Source: Stappia stellulata (GTDB lineage: Bacteria; Pseudomonadota; Alphaproteobacteria; Rhizobiales; Stappiaceae). From it: DNA of 64,000 bases. Of this stretch, positions 53,160-62,898 are shown piece after piece. The notes under the pieces were generated by a model that did no database searches, had not been told where the DNA came from, and saw only the letters and a list, made by a program, of their open reading frames with translations. Within the stretch, counting starts at the first letter, position 1. Each line of letters begins with the position of its first letter. The translations under genes and the position numbers were made by a program. The stretch covers positions 62,001 through 126,000 of the forward strand of contig NZ_JAIVMF010000001.1 of NCBI RefSeq assembly GCF_020176715.1. Reading direction: 5' to 3'.

Positions 53160-53450
53160 ATGTGCCGCATTTTCGCCGGACAGGACCCGGCCGACTATGA
53201 ACCCGAGACCCGCAGCCTGAGGCTGAACGGGCAAAGCACCAGCATTCGCCTTGAACGCTCGTTCTGGGACATTCTGGACGATATTGCCCGCAGCGAGGGC
53301 GTCAGCACGCCGGCCTTCGTCTCGAAACTCCATTCCGAAGTGCTTGAGCTGCGCGGCGAGACCCGCAATTTCACGTCGCTTTTGCGCTGTGCCTGTCTCG
53401 TCCGGCTGCGCCATACGCTGCCAGCCGTGCAGATGGAAGCGGCGGAGTGA
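53160..53450 (+). CDS. Ribbon-helix-helix domain protein
   Basis: A 96-aa protein. The central RSLRLNGQSTSIRLERSFWD strand and the following helices (ILDDIARSEGVSTPAFVSKL) fit the RHH_4 family of small, possibly DNA-binding proteins common in alphaproteobacteria. GGGAGG precedes the ATG. Target unknown. Confidence 0.82.
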   Translation: MCRIFAGQDPADYEPETRSLRLNGQSTSIRLERSFWDILDDIARSEGVSTPAFVSKLHSEVLELRGETRNFTSLLRCACLVRLRHTLPAVQMEAAE

Positions 53451-53539
53451 AATTCTCCCTGTAGTAAACACATACCACCCGCCTTCAGTTCAGGCGCCTA
53501 GTCTTTCTCCCGGAGCAGCAATCATGCCGGGAGACCATC

Positions 53540-53935
53540 GTGGCGAAGTTTATTCACGCAATGATCCGCGTGCTCGACGAGGCGCGCTCGGTCGAATTCT
53601 ATCGAACCGCGTTTGGACTCGAGATCGCGGACCGTTTCGTTTTCGACGACTTCACCCTGATCTATTTGAGAAATTCCGAAGCCGACATCGAGGTCGAGCT
53701 GACGGTCAACCACGGCCGGAGCGACCCTTACGATCTCGGCGACGGCTACGGCCACATGGCGTTTTGCGTCGATGACCTCGATGCGGAGCACGCGCGCTTC
53801 ACGGCGGCCGGCCTGGCGCCACGCAAGATCGTCGCGTTCAACCGCGACGGCGCGTTGATGGCCCGCTTCTTCTTCGTCCAGGACCCGGACGGCTATCAGA
53901 TCGAGGTGCTGCAACGCCACGGACGCTATCGCTGA
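53540..53935 (+). CDS. VOC family protein (glyoxalase I-like)
   Basis: A 131-aa protein with two beta-alpha-beta-beta-beta modules: AKFIHAMIRVLDEARSVEFY and GYGHMAFCVDDLDAEHARF, closing with FVQDPDGYQIEVLQ. Candidate metal ligands are His, Glu, His and Glu at the usual glyoxalase positions. It probably acts as lactoylglutathione lyase. The Tat-signal subunit gene begins 38 bases later, so it may share a transcript. Confidence 0.88.
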   Translation: MAKFIHAMIRVLDEARSVEFYRTAFGLEIADRFVFDDFTLIYLRNSEADIEVELTVNHGRSDPYDLGDGYGHMAFCVDDLDAEHARFTAAGLAPRKIVAFNRDGALMARFFFVQDPDGYQIEVLQRHGRYR

Positions 53936-53973
53936 GCGGCGGGCGTTCGAACGATCGGCAGGGAGGAAAACCG

Positions 53974-54492
53974 ATGACACTGAAGCAGAAAGGCATAAGC
54001 CGGCGGCAGTTGCTGGCAGGCTCCGTGGCGGCGGGGGCCGCCTTCGTCGTGGGGGCGGGCTTCGTTGCCGCACCGACGGCCGCCTGGGCGATGGAGGTGA
54101 GCCACCTTCAGCCCGCCACCATGGCAACGCTGATCCAGATGGCGCGGGACATCTATCCCCACGATCACGTGGCCGACGAATATTACGCGGCAGCGGTCAA
54201 GGGCTACGACACGGCGGAGGCCGCACCCGGGATCGAAGCCGGCATCACGGCGCTTGATGCCGCCGCACGCGGCAAGGGGCACCCGAGTTATCTCGGCACC
54301 GGATGGGAGCGCGACCGCGTCGACATTCTGCGCGGCATGGAGGAAAGCGCCTTCTTCCAGGCGATCCGGGGCGGCCTCGTGACCGGGCTCTACAACCAGA
54401 AAGCCGTCTGGCCGCTCTTCGGATACGAGGGCGAGAGCTACTCAAAGGGTGGCTACATCGACCGGGGCTTCAACGACATCAACTGGATCTGA
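53974..54492 (+). CDS. Tat-signal small subunit of a membrane/periplasmic dehydrogenase (gluconate 2-dehydrogenase subunit 3-like)
   Basis: A 172-aa protein with a Tat signal (ISRRQLLAGSVAAGAAFVVG) ending near AAWAMEV. The mature part has MARDIYPHDHVADEYYAAAV and GYEGESYSKGGYIDRGFNDI, typical of the third subunit of GMC-type flavoprotein dehydrogenases. It carries the export signal for the complex: the flavoprotein encoded next has none. GGGAGG precedes the ATG. Confidence 0.82.
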   Translation: MTLKQKGISRRQLLAGSVAAGAAFVVGAGFVAAPTAAWAMEVSHLQPATMATLIQMARDIYPHDHVADEYYAAAVKGYDTAEAAPGIEAGITALDAAARGKGHPSYLGTGWERDRVDILRGMEESAFFQAIRGGLVTGLYNQKAVWPLFGYEGESYSKGGYIDRGFNDINWI

Positions 54493-54506
54493 GGGAGGAA
54501 GCGGTC

Positions 54507-56078
54507 ATGACAGCACCTTTCGAGCTGACCGACGACAGCGTGGTCGTCGTCATCGGAACGGGCGCCGGCGGCGGCGTTCTCGCCAACGAGCTGGCGCAAA
54601 AGGGCGTCAGCGTGGTGGCGCTGGAGGCGGGTGGACGCTACCTGCCCGAGGATTACGTCAACGACGAATGGGAAAGCTTCGGCCAACTGGCCTGGCTCGA
54701 CAAGCGCACCACCTCCGGCGACTGGCGGGTCGCGCGGGACTTTTCCGGCCTGCCGGCGTGGATCGTGAAGGCGGTCGGCGGCACCACCACCCATTGGGCC
54801 GGCGCGTCGCTGCGCTTCCAGCCGCATGAGTTCAAGACCAAGACCACCTACGGCAATGTCCAGGGCGCCAATCTGCTCGACTGGCCGATCGACCTGGCCG
54901 AGATGGAGCCCTGGTACGAGAAGGCGGAAGCCAAGCTCGGCGTCACCCGCACGGGAGACCGGGCCGGCCTGCCGGGCAACAACAACTTCAAGGTGCTCGA
55001 GGCCGGCGCCAAGGCGCTCGGCTACAAGGAAGTGCACACCGGCCGCATGGCGATCAACTCCGCCGACTATGACGACCGCCTCGCCTGCCAGCAGACCGGC
55101 TTCTGCTTTCAGGGCTGCAAGTGGGGCGCCAAATGGTCGGCCGCCTATACGGATATTCCGCGCGGCGAGGCGACGGGCAATCTGGAGGTGCGCGAGCGCG
55201 CGCATGTGCTGAAGATCGAGCATGACGCCAGCGGCAAGGTGACGGGCGTGCTTTATGCCGACAAGGACGGCAACCAGCACCTGCAGAACGCCCGGATTGT
55301 CTGCGTCGCCGGCAACTCCATCGAAAGCCCGCGGCTGCTGCTCAATTCGGCAAGCGCGATGTTCCCGGACGGGCTGGCGAATTCCTCCGGACAGGTCGGA
55401 CGCAACTACATGCGCCACATGACCGGATCGGTCTATGCGGTGTTCGACAAGCCGGTGCGCATGTGGCGCGGCACGACGATGGCCGGGATCGTCCAGGACG
55501 AGGCGCGCCACGATCCCTCGCGCGGTTTCGTCGGTGGCTACGAGCTGGAAACGCTGGCCCTCGGCCTGCCGTTCATGGCGGCCTTCCTCGATCCCGGCGG
55601 ATGGGGACGGGAGTTCACCACGGCGCTCGATTCCTACGAGAACATGGCCGGCATGTGGATCGTCGGCGAGGACATGCCGCAGGAGACCAACCGGATCACG
55701 CTCAATCACGATGCGCTCGATCAATACGGCCTGCCGGCGCCGAACGTGCATTTCGACGACCACCCCAATGACGTCGCCATGCGCGCCCATGCCTACCGGC
55801 AGGGCATCGCGATCTACGAGGCGGTCGGCGCCACCCGCACCTTCCCGACACCGCCCTACCCGTCCACCCACAATCTGGGCACCAACCGCATGTCGGAAAA
55901 CCCGCGCGACGGCGTAGTCAACCGCTGGGGTCAGACGCACGACATTGCCAATCTGTTCGTCTCCGACGGCAGCCAGTTCACCACGGGGGCTGCCGAAAAC
56001 CCGACGCTGACCATCGTCGCACTGGCGATCCGGCAGGCGGACCATATCGCTGGACAGATGAGCCAAGGCACGCTGTGA
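54507..56078 (+). CDS. GMC-family flavoprotein dehydrogenase, catalytic subunit
   Basis: A 523-aa FAD protein. The FAD-binding motif VVVVIGTGAGGGVLANELA is at the N-terminus. VGGTTTHWAGASLRF, the CCXC-like CQQTGFCFQGCKWGAK cysteine patch and the C-terminal FVSDGSQFTTGAAENPTLT with catalytic-region residues are typical of gluconate 2-dehydrogenase alpha-like enzymes. It has no signal peptide and probably leaves the cell with the Tat-signal subunit. It starts 14 bases after that gene. Confidence 0.9.
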   Translation: MTAPFELTDDSVVVVIGTGAGGGVLANELAQKGVSVVALEAGGRYLPEDYVNDEWESFGQLAWLDKRTTSGDWRVARDFSGLPAWIVKAVGGTTTHWAGASLRFQPHEFKTKTTYGNVQGANLLDWPIDLAEMEPWYEKAEAKLGVTRTGDRAGLPGNNNFKVLEAGAKALGYKEVHTGRMAINSADYDDRLACQQTGFCFQGCKWGAKWSAAYTDIPRGEATGNLEVRERAHVLKIEHDASGKVTGVLYADKDGNQHLQNARIVCVAGNSIESPRLLLNSASAMFPDGLANSSGQVGRNYMRHMTGSVYAVFDKPVRMWRGTTMAGIVQDEARHDPSRGFVGGYELETLALGLPFMAAFLDPGGWGREFTTALDSYENMAGMWIVGEDMPQETNRITLNHDALDQYGLPAPNVHFDDHPNDVAMRAHAYRQGIAIYEAVGATRTFPTPPYPSTHNLGTNRMSENPRDGVVNRWGQTHDIANLFVSDGSQFTTGAAENPTLTIVALAIRQADHIAGQMSQGTL

Positions 56079-56139
56079 CCCGCGCCGCGCCGCAATCCTG
56101 TTTGCGGCACGGCAACCTGACGTAGAGGGCCCTTGAGGT

Positions 56140-56168
56140 TTGCCAACACCAGTCGCTATTTGTATGAT
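56140..56168 (+). promoter_or_regulatory. Sigma-70-type promoter before the PQQ dehydrogenase-like gene
   Basis: TTGCCA (56140-56145) and TATGAT (56163-56168) are separated by exactly 17 bases. Transcription from here would give the propeller dehydrogenase and cytochrome genes a start independent of the flavoprotein operon. Confidence 0.55.
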
Positions 56169-56236
56169 TTAATATGGCCCGCATCCAAGAACAGGCCACA
56201 GTCGAAAAACAAGACCGAACTGTCTGGGAGGACATC

Positions 56237-57490
56237 ATGAAACGCGCACTTTTTGCAGGCGTCTGCCTGTTCGCAATGACGGGTCTGGCGCAAGCGCAGG
56301 CACCGGTGCCGGACAATCTGGAGAAGCTGTCGAATTTCCAGAGCACCGGCACGACCGAGTTCACATTCATCGAGCAGTCCGGCGACTACGCCGACGGCAT
56401 CCGCAAGACCCTGGAGCAGATCACCGTGCCCGACGGGTTCAAGATCGAGCTCTACGCGGTGGTGCCGGACGCCCGTCACATGGCGGTCGGACCGCAGGGG
56501 ATCGTGACCTTCGTCGGCACGCGCAAGGACAAGGTCTGGTCGGTCACCGACCGCAACAAGGACCGTGTCGCGGATGAGGTGAAGGACTTTGCGCCCTCGC
56601 TGAAATTCGCGATCCCGAACGGACCGTGCTTCTCCAGGGACGGCTTCCTCTATATCGCCGAACAGAACCGGGTCCTGGTCTATCCGGCGGCAGAGTTCTT
56701 CTATGAAAGCCCCGATGTCGCGGCCTTCAACGTGGTCAAGCAGGGCGAGCTGATCCCGCCGGCGGAAGAGAGCTACAACCACACGGCGCGCGTGTGCAAG
56801 ATCGGCCCGGACGGCAAGATCTACATCTCGCTCGGTCAGCCCTTCAACGTCGCGCCGCCCGAGAAACTTGAGCTCTACGACGAGGTCGGGATCGGCGGCA
56901 TGATCCGCATGAACACCGACGGGACCGACCGCGAGGTCTATACCCGCGGTATCCGCAACTCGGTCGGACATGACTTCCATCCGGTCACCGGCGAGCTCTG
57001 GTTCACCGACAATCAGGTGGACGGCATGGGCGACGACATCCCGCCGGGTGAAATCAACCGCCAGACGGCAATGGGCCAGCATTTCGGCGCGCCCTGGTAT
57101 GGCGGCGGCGATGTGCGCACCAACGAGTACAAGGATCAGGAACCGCCCGCGGATGTCGTGTTCCCGGCGGTGGAAACGATCGCCCATGCGGCGGATCTCG
57201 GCATGCACTTCTATACGGGCAACCAGTTCCCGGCGAAGTACAAGAACGCGATCTTCTCCGCCCAGCACGGTTCCTGGAACCGCACGACGCCGGTCGGCGC
57301 CCGGGTGATGGTCACCTTCATCGACGACGAGGGAAATGCCAAGATCGAGCCCTTCGCGGAAGGCTGGATCGACGAGAACGGCGAATACCTCGGACGGCCG
57401 GTCGACGTCGCCCAACTGCGCGACGGGTCGATCCTGGTCTCCGACGATCTCGCCGGCGCCCTCTACCGCATCTCCTACGAGGGCAATTGA
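56237..57490 (+). CDS. PQQ-dependent sugar dehydrogenase-like beta-propeller protein (sorbosone dehydrogenase type)
   Basis: A 417-aa secreted protein with a Sec signal (MKRALFAGVCLFAMTGLAQA). The six-bladed propeller carries VPDGFKIELYAVV, RGIRNSVGHDFHPVTGELWF and FSAQHGSWNRTTPVGARV, as in soluble glucose/sorbosone dehydrogenases that bind PQQ. Electrons probably pass to the diheme cytochrome encoded next, whose start overlaps this stop by one base. GGGAGGA precedes the ATG. PQQ synthesis genes are not in the window. Confidence 0.88.
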   Translation: MKRALFAGVCLFAMTGLAQAQAPVPDNLEKLSNFQSTGTTEFTFIEQSGDYADGIRKTLEQITVPDGFKIELYAVVPDARHMAVGPQGIVTFVGTRKDKVWSVTDRNKDRVADEVKDFAPSLKFAIPNGPCFSRDGFLYIAEQNRVLVYPAAEFFYESPDVAAFNVVKQGELIPPAEESYNHTARVCKIGPDGKIYISLGQPFNVAPPEKLELYDEVGIGGMIRMNTDGTDREVYTRGIRNSVGHDFHPVTGELWFTDNQVDGMGDDIPPGEINRQTAMGQHFGAPWYGGGDVRTNEYKDQEPPADVVFPAVETIAHAADLGMHFYTGNQFPAKYKNAIFSAQHGSWNRTTPVGARVMVTFIDDEGNAKIEPFAEGWIDENGEYLGRPVDVAQLRDGSILVSDDLAGALYRISYEGN

Positions 57491-58089
57491 TGCGAAGAGC
57501 CACACTCATCGGTCTGGGCGGGGTTCTCCTCGCCCAGATCGCCCTCGCCCTGCCGGCGGTCGCCCAAAGCCCTGTCGGCGATCCGCAGGCGGGGCGCAAG
57601 AAGGCGGGCATGTGCCGCACCTGTCACGGTCTCGACGGGTTCGCGCGCATCCCCATCGCGCCCCATATCGGCGGCGAACCGGCCGGATATCTTGAAAAGC
57701 AGCTTAAGGCCTTTCGCCAGGGCACGCGCACGCACGAGATGATGAGCGTTGTCGCAAAGAGCCTCGACGACCAGTCGATCGCCGATCTCGCGGCCTGGTA
57801 TGCCGCGCATTCGGTCGAGACAACATTTCCTGCGGGTGCCTCCGCCGAGGCCGCGCCCGAGGCCTGTGCCGCATGCCATGGAGCGAACGGCATCGGACAA
57901 CTTGAAAACGTTCCGAATCTCGCCGGCGAAAGCGCGATCTATATCGACACCCAGCTAAAGGCGTTTCGCCTTGGAAAGCGCAACGACGAGGTCATGAGCG
58001 CGATTGCCGCCGATCTCACCAACGACGAGATCCGCGCGTACGCCGACTGGTATGCGGCGATAAGGCTGAAGATCACGCAGGCCGAGTGA
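57490..58089 (+). CDS. Diheme cytochrome c
   Basis: A 199-aa periplasmic protein with a Sec signal and two heme motifs, CRTCH and CAACH, in tandem similar domains (each continuing with an AGYLEKQLKAFRQGTR / AIYIDTQLKAFRLGKR segment). It resembles cytochrome c4-type electron carriers. The one-base overlap with the dehydrogenase gene indicates they work together. Confidence 0.92.
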   Translation: MRRATLIGLGGVLLAQIALALPAVAQSPVGDPQAGRKKAGMCRTCHGLDGFARIPIAPHIGGEPAGYLEKQLKAFRQGTRTHEMMSVVAKSLDDQSIADLAAWYAAHSVETTFPAGASAEAAPEACAACHGANGIGQLENVPNLAGESAIYIDTQLKAFRLGKRNDEVMSAIAADLTNDEIRAYADWYAAIRLKITQAE

Positions 58090-58118
58090 CCGACGCAAGA
58101 ACGGCCTGAGCCTCTCGA

Positions 58119-58138
58119 CCGGCGCGCTTGCGCGCCGG
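58119..58138. terminator. GC-rich hairpin between convergent cytochrome and merR genes
   Basis: A perfect 9-bp stem CCGGCGCGC/GCGCGCCGG with a 2-base loop. No T-run on either side, so it may be only an RNA 3'-stabilising hairpin. Confidence 0.35.
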
Positions 58139-58180
58139 AGCCGTCAGTAGCGGATGCAGTCGGTGGCGGGTGGCGAAGGA

Positions 58181-58852
58181 TCAGCGTGCCTGGTCGAGGA
58201 TGCGCTTGCATTCCAGCAGCTCGAACAGCGTCGCTTGCAGGCGGCGAATGTCGTCCTTTGAGAGATTTCCTGAGGCTGCGGCCTCAACCCGCTCTCCAAG
58301 CAGGCGCTCCATCAACCGAAGGCCGGCACGCGCCTGGGACGGTTCACCGCCCTCCACGACGTCTGGAAGAATTCCACGGGGAAGATCCGCGTCTTGCTCG
58401 GCAACCGAGGCGACGGCACCCCCGACATCCGCACCCGTCGGCTGCGTCTTCGTCCCGCGACCGGACCCGGCCCGTGCTGTCGACGGCGACGGCGACGCAC
58501 CCGTCGACGGCGAGGCTGCCTGGCCATCGTCGGTTCCGGCGACCTGGGCGGCAAGAGCGGCAAGCGGAAGACCGTCCTCGCGCCAGACCTGCATGACGAA
58601 GCGCGCGCCCTGTTCCTTCAGGATGCGCTGCACGCCCTTGATGGTATAGCCCTCGCCATAGAGCAGGTGGCGGATGCCGCGCAGGAGATCGATGTCGTCG
58701 GGACGATAATAGCGACGGCCTCCGCCGCGCTTCAGCGGGCGAATCTGGGTGAAACGGGTTTCCCAGAATCTCAGGACGTGTTGCGGAAGATCGAGGTCTT
58801 CGGCGACCTCGCTGATCGTGCGGAAGGCGTCTGGGCTTTTATCGGTCGACAC
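58181..58852 (-). CDS. MerR family transcriptional regulator
   Basis: A 223-aa protein with an N-terminal MerR DNA-binding domain ([20 protein letters not shown], then [15 protein letters not shown]). A long Ser/Pro/Ala-rich linker and a C-terminal helical region follow. The order merR-ihfA-fabH-plsX is conserved across Hyphomicrobiales. No metal-binding cysteines are seen; the effector is unknown. Confidence 0.92.
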   Translation of the reverse strand: MSTDKSPDAFRTISEVAEDLDLPQHVLRFWETRFTQIRPLKRGGGRRYYRPDDIDLLRGIRHLLYGEGYTIKGVQRILKEQGARFVMQVWREDGLPLAALAAQVAGTDDGQAASPSTGASPSPSTARAGSGRGTKTQPTGADVGGAVASVAEQDADLPRGILPDVVEGGEPSQARAGLRLMERLLGERVEAAASGNLSKDDIRRLQATLFELLECKRILDQAR

Positions 58853-58882
58853 GGACTTACCAGTCTATTGTCGCAACGGAAT

Positions 58883-59200
58883 TCAATCGTCGCCGGATGG
58901 CCCGATCATCGTCTCGTTGATCTTCTTCTTCAAAACATTCGACGGCTTGAAGACCATGACGCGGCGCGGAAGGATCGGCACTTCCTCGCCGGTTTTCGGA
59001 TTGCGCCCGATGCGCTCACCCTTGGACCGCACCACGAACGACCCGAATGACGAGAGCTTCACAGATTCACCGTCAACAAGACAATCCGCAATCTCCGACA
59101 GGACCTTTTCAACCAGTTCCGAAGACTCGGACCTGGAGAGGCCGACCTTCTGGTATACAGCTTCGCACAAGTCAGCCCGTGTGATTGTCTTGCCGCCCAT
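58883..59200 (-). CDS. ihfA: Integration host factor subunit alpha
   Basis: A 105-aa DNA-bending protein. Helical N-terminus ([20 protein letters not shown]) and DNA-inserting beta-arm ([18 protein letters not shown]) are intact. The ATG at 59198-59200 follows AAGGAGGG; an ATG seven codons earlier is not needed. It pairs with IhfB encoded elsewhere. Confidence 0.95.
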   Translation of the reverse strand: MGGKTITRADLCEAVYQKVGLSRSESSELVEKVLSEIADCLVDGESVKLSSFGSFVVRSKGERIGRNPKTGEEVPILPRRVMVFKPSNVLKKKINETMIGPSGDD

Positions 59201-59344
59201 GGTCCCTCCTTGGCCGAGCATATGCCCTAGCGGAAATAGGGATGTTCTTTATCGATGCGCAAGCGTATTGGCTTGCGCCCCGACGGTCAACCGCGTCGGA
59301 CAAGTCCGACAGGAAAAACGCACGCCATACAAGCGTTTGACACC

Positions 59345-60322
59345 CTACCAGCGAAGCAGCGACGCGCCCCAGGTAAAGCCACCGCCCATCGCTTCCAGCA
59401 TGATGAGATCGCCGCGCTTGATGCGCCCGTCGCGCACGGCCGCGTCCACGGCCAGCGGGATCGACGCCGCCGAGGTGTTGCCCTGGTCCTCCAGGGTGAT
59501 CACGATCTTGGCAGGATCGATGCCGAGCTTCTTCGCACTCGCATCGATGATGCGCCGGTTGGCTTGATGCGGGATGAACCAGTCGAGCGCATCGGCATCG
59601 GTGCCGGTGGCGGAAAACGCATCCTCGACCACGTCGGTGATCATCGAGACGGCGTGGCGGAACACTTCCTTGCCCTGCATGCGCAGGTGACCGACCGTTT
59701 GGGTGGAGGACGGCCCGCCGTCGACATAAAGCTTGTCGCGATGGTTTCCGTCGGAGCGCAGGTGCGAGGTCAGGATGCCACGGTCGGCCGTCGTGCCCTC
59801 GGCCTCGACCGCCTCCAGCACCATGGCGCCGGCCCCGTCGCCGAAGAGCACGCAGGTGGTGCGGTCGGTCCAGTCGAGGATGCGCGAGAAGGTCTCCGCG
59901 CCGATCACCAGCGCCCGCTTCGCCATGCCGCAGCGCAGATAGGCGTCGGCTGTGGAGATCGCGTAGACGAAACCCGAACACACCGCGTGAACGTCGAAGG
60001 CGAAGCCGCTGGTCAGGCCGAGTTTCTGCTGCACCGTCACGGCGGACGCCGGAAAGGTGTTGTCGGGTGTCGCCGTCGCGAGAATGATCAGATCGATGTC
60101 CTGGGCCGTGAGACCGGCCGCCTCGAGCGCACGCGTTGCCGCCTTCACGGCCAGGTCGGAGGTGAATTCGCCCTCGGCCGCGATATGTCGCGCCCGGATG
60201 CCGGTGCGTTGCACGATCCATTCGTCGGACGTGTCGACCATCTCTGCCAGTTCCGCATTTGTCAGCCTGCGCTGCGGAAGATAGCTGCCCGTGCCGAGGA
60301 CGATGGAACGCTTTATTGTCAC
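59345..60322 (-). CDS. fabH: 3-oxoacyl-ACP synthase III
   Basis: A 325-aa enzyme starting fatty acid synthesis by condensing acetyl-CoA with malonyl-ACP. The Cys-His-Asn triad is in [23 protein letters not shown] and [11 protein letters not shown]. It overlaps plsX by four bases (ATGA). Confidence 0.97.
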   Translation of the reverse strand: MTIKRSIVLGTGSYLPQRRLTNAELAEMVDTSDEWIVQRTGIRARHIAAEGEFTSDLAVKAATRALEAAGLTAQDIDLIILATATPDNTFPASAVTVQQKLGLTSGFAFDVHAVCSGFVYAISTADAYLRCGMAKRALVIGAETFSRILDWTDRTTCVLFGDGAGAMVLEAVEAEGTTADRGILTSHLRSDGNHRDKLYVDGGPSSTQTVGHLRMQGKEVFRHAVSMITDVVEDAFSATGTDADALDWFIPHQANRRIIDASAKKLGIDPAKIVITLEDQGNTSAASIPLAVDAAVRDGRIKRGDLIMLEAMGGGFTWGASLLRW

Positions 60323-61380
60323 TTATCACCTTCCGATCCGTCTCGCGCGCCGAAACGGCCGCGATGGTAGTGCTTCAAATCGTCTGAAATCTTGTGCATC
60401 AGGTCATTGCGGGCCATGTCATAGGCCAGTTCGATCGCGGAGGAAAAGCCTTCCGGATCCGTGCCGCCGTGACTCTTGATGACAATGCCGTTGAGGCCGA
60501 GAAAGACCCCCCCGTTGACCTTGCGCGGATCCAGCTTCTCGCGCAGCACCTGGAAGGCATCCCTGGCCAGCAGGTAGCCCAGCCGGGCGCGCCAGCTGCG
60601 GTTCATCGCGGAGCGAAGATAGCCGCCAATCTGTCTTGCGGTGCCTTCGGCGGTCTTCAACGCGATGTTGCCGGCAAATCCCTCGGTGACAACCACATCG
60701 ACCGTTCCCTTGCCCAGGTCGTCGCCCTCCACGAAACCGGCATAGGTCAACGTGTCCAGATCGGCCTCGCGCAACAGGCGTCCGGCGGTGCGGACCTCCT
60801 CAAGGCCCTTGACCTCCTCGACGCCGATGTTGAGCAAACCGACGCTCGGGCGCTCGATGGAAAACAGCACACGCGCCATCGCGCCGCCAAGCAGGGCGAA
60901 ATCGATAAGCTGCTGCGCATCCGCCCCGATCGTGGCGCCAACGTCGAGGACGATGGATTCGCCGCGGGCCGTCGGCCAGATCGCGGCAATGGCCGGACGC
61001 TCGATATTGGCCATCGTGCGCAGGCAGAACTTGGACATGGCCATCAGAGCGCCGGTGTTTCCAGCGGAAACGGCGACATCCGCCTCCCCGGTCTTCACCG
61101 CGTCGATGCTGCGCCACATGCTGGACTTCCACCGCCCCTGGCGAAGCGCCTGGCTCGGCTTGGCATCCATCGCCACCGCGACTTCACAGTGATGCAGGCT
61201 GGCGGTATCACGCAGCCGCGGATGCGCCTCCAGCAAAGGGGCGACCACATCCTTGTCGCCGTAAAGCGAGAAGACGATGTCCGGGCGACGTTCGAGCGCA
61301 AGCGCGGCCCCGGCCACGACGACCTTCGCCCCGTTGTCCCCGCCCATCGCATCAAGTGAAATTCGAACCGTTTGAGCCAT
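60319..61380 (-). CDS. plsX: Phosphate acyltransferase PlsX
   Basis: A 353-aa enzyme making acyl-phosphate from acyl-ACP for phospholipid synthesis. [22 protein letters not shown] and [17 protein letters not shown] are diagnostic. The ATG at 61378-61380 matches the family start; the longer open frame upstream is not family-like. It is translationally coupled to fabH. Confidence 0.97.
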   Translation of the reverse strand: MAQTVRISLDAMGGDNGAKVVVAGAALALERRPDIVFSLYGDKDVVAPLLEAHPRLRDTASLHHCEVAVAMDAKPSQALRQGRWKSSMWRSIDAVKTGEADVAVSAGNTGALMAMSKFCLRTMANIERPAIAAIWPTARGESIVLDVGATIGADAQQLIDFALLGGAMARVLFSIERPSVGLLNIGVEEVKGLEEVRTAGRLLREADLDTLTYAGFVEGDDLGKGTVDVVVTEGFAGNIALKTAEGTARQIGGYLRSAMNRSWRARLGYLLARDAFQVLREKLDPRKVNGGVFLGLNGIVIKSHGGTDPEGFSSAIELAYDMARNDLMHKISDDLKHYHRGRFGARDGSEGDK

Positions 61381-61641
61381 CGTCCGCGTTGTTTCCGGCC
61401 GTTTCTTGTCCTGTCGACGACATGTCCCGCTGGTGGCATGTCCTGCCGGTGGCATCGGCCACCGCTCCAAGCCACCCTCCGGCGCGACCTTGTCCGGTTC
61501 CGGCGCGGGATGCCCACCGGCTGATGGTCCGCGTCAGGCCCACGACGGAAGCCGAGGCGTTGGCGAACATACCCGTTTGCCACCGCGAAACAACCGCTTT
61601 CTCCTTTCGCAGCGCAACGCGATTGCCCGCCAGTGACCGCG

Positions 61642-62202
61642 TCACTCGCTGTTTTTCTTCAACCCGGCAAGGACCGCAAAAGGTGACGGGCGCGACACGC
61701 CACCGCCTTTGCCGTCATCCTCCTCCTCGGGAGGACGATAGGCCTCGGGCACCTCGGCGGCCTGGGCGCGGGGGTACAGATCGAGCGCAAGGGCGAACTG
61801 TTCGCACAGCACGGCGCCAAGATCGAGATCGCGCCCGGTCAGCGGGTCCGGCGGATCATCGCTGAAGGCCTCGACCTCGATTTCCGCGGTCTCCTCCTCT
61901 TCCGCCGCGCGGGGATCGAAGCGGCGCGAGAAGGTCTCGTCGATCACCTGCTCGACCGGCGAGAGCGTCACCACGCAGGGCTGAGTCGCCCGCGCCCGCA
62001 GGTGCCCGTCGACCGCGATGCCGTCCTTGCGCCAGGGGCGAAGCCGGAAAACGCAGCTCATGTCCTGCAGGTCGAGCAGGTCGTAGGTCTCGATCAGACG
62101 GGCACGTTCCTTTTCGTCGGGCTCGAAGGTCACTTCCTTGGGTTGGTTGCCAAGACGGGTGACGTCAAACGGGCGGGTTACCGGAAACGTCTTCACGATC
62201 AT
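61642..62202 (-). CDS. DUF177 (YceD-like) protein
   Basis: A 186-aa protein of the YceD family linked to 23S rRNA metabolism. It has the central CVVTLSPVEQVIDETFSRRF and the C-terminal DLGAVLCEQFALALDLYPR motifs. The chosen ATG follows AGGGGAG; an ATG at 62218-62220 overlaps the previous stop. In many bacteria rpmF lies between this gene and plsX; here about 260 bases lie between them with no rpmF. Confidence 0.88.
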   Translation of the reverse strand: MIVKTFPVTRPFDVTRLGNQPKEVTFEPDEKERARLIETYDLLDLQDMSCVFRLRPWRKDGIAVDGHLRARATQPCVVTLSPVEQVIDETFSRRFDPRAAEEEETAEIEVEAFSDDPPDPLTGRDLDLGAVLCEQFALALDLYPRAQAAEVPEAYRPPEEEDDGKGGGVSRPSPFAVLAGLKKNSE

Positions 62203-62216
62203 GGGTCGGTCTCCCC

Positions 62217-62756
62217 TCATTTTACAAAATCGGTTGGCGCCGGCCAGTCGAGGCGACCGGCGAGGATCTCTTTCGTCTGCTGTGCAGCGAGCGCATCGGA
62301 CGCGGCGCGAATGTAGCGGGCGATGGCGAAGGCCGCCGCGGGTCGCGGATCGTCGGCGAAGAGGTTTCGCTCGACCGTCTGGGCAAGCGACTGGGTGCCG
62401 CCGTCCCCGAGCGCCTGCGAATAGACGGCCGCGCGCCCGTAAAAGGCCTCCGCCATCTTCTTCACCTTCTTCGGCACTGTCACGTCACCCACGCCCATTT
62501 CCCGCAAGGTGCCGTCCATGTCCTCGAAAAACAGATCGAAGAGATCCTGCGAAAACGCCGTTTCGATCTCCGATCCGCCCCGCAAGCGCTCCAGAACGAG
62601 GATGGCATGCAGGATCACCAGTTCGAAACGGCCGTCGAATGTATCCGGCACATCCAGGCTGGCATAAAAGTGGGGTTGCCGCGCCTGCGCCACGATCGCG
62701 GTGTAGGTCGCGATGACTTGAGGGGGCGTGCGTCGGCGGAACAGACCGAATATCAT
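62217..62756 (-). CDS. Ubiquinol-cytochrome c chaperone (CBP3-like)
   Basis: A 179-aa protein of the ubiquinol-cytochrome c chaperone family, which assists bc1 complex assembly. It shows FYASLDVPDTFDGRFELVIL, FFEDMDGTLREMGVGDVTVP and KKVKKMAEAFYGRA. It is directly upstream of the DUF177 gene and divergent from bamE. Confidence 0.93.
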   Translation of the reverse strand: MIFGLFRRRTPPQVIATYTAIVAQARQPHFYASLDVPDTFDGRFELVILHAILVLERLRGGSEIETAFSQDLFDLFFEDMDGTLREMGVGDVTVPKKVKKMAEAFYGRAAVYSQALGDGGTQSLAQTVERNLFADDPRPAAAFAIARYIRAASDALAAQQTKEILAGRLDWPAPTDFVK

Positions 62757-62898
62757 GGTTTGCCTTCGTCTGGCGCGAGGTTGCCAAGTCGCCTATCGCA
62801 GGTTAGGGACTTTGCCTAGGATGCACGGTCCAGGACATTGACCGGCGTTTGCCCTTATGTCGGGCTTTGCCGCACGGAAAGCAACAGGACAAGTTTCA

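Noticed and set aside
61352-61645. 97-codon minus-strand frame upstream of plsX as a possible rpmF
   Set aside because: It lacks the L32 zinc and basic motifs and overlaps the plsX start.
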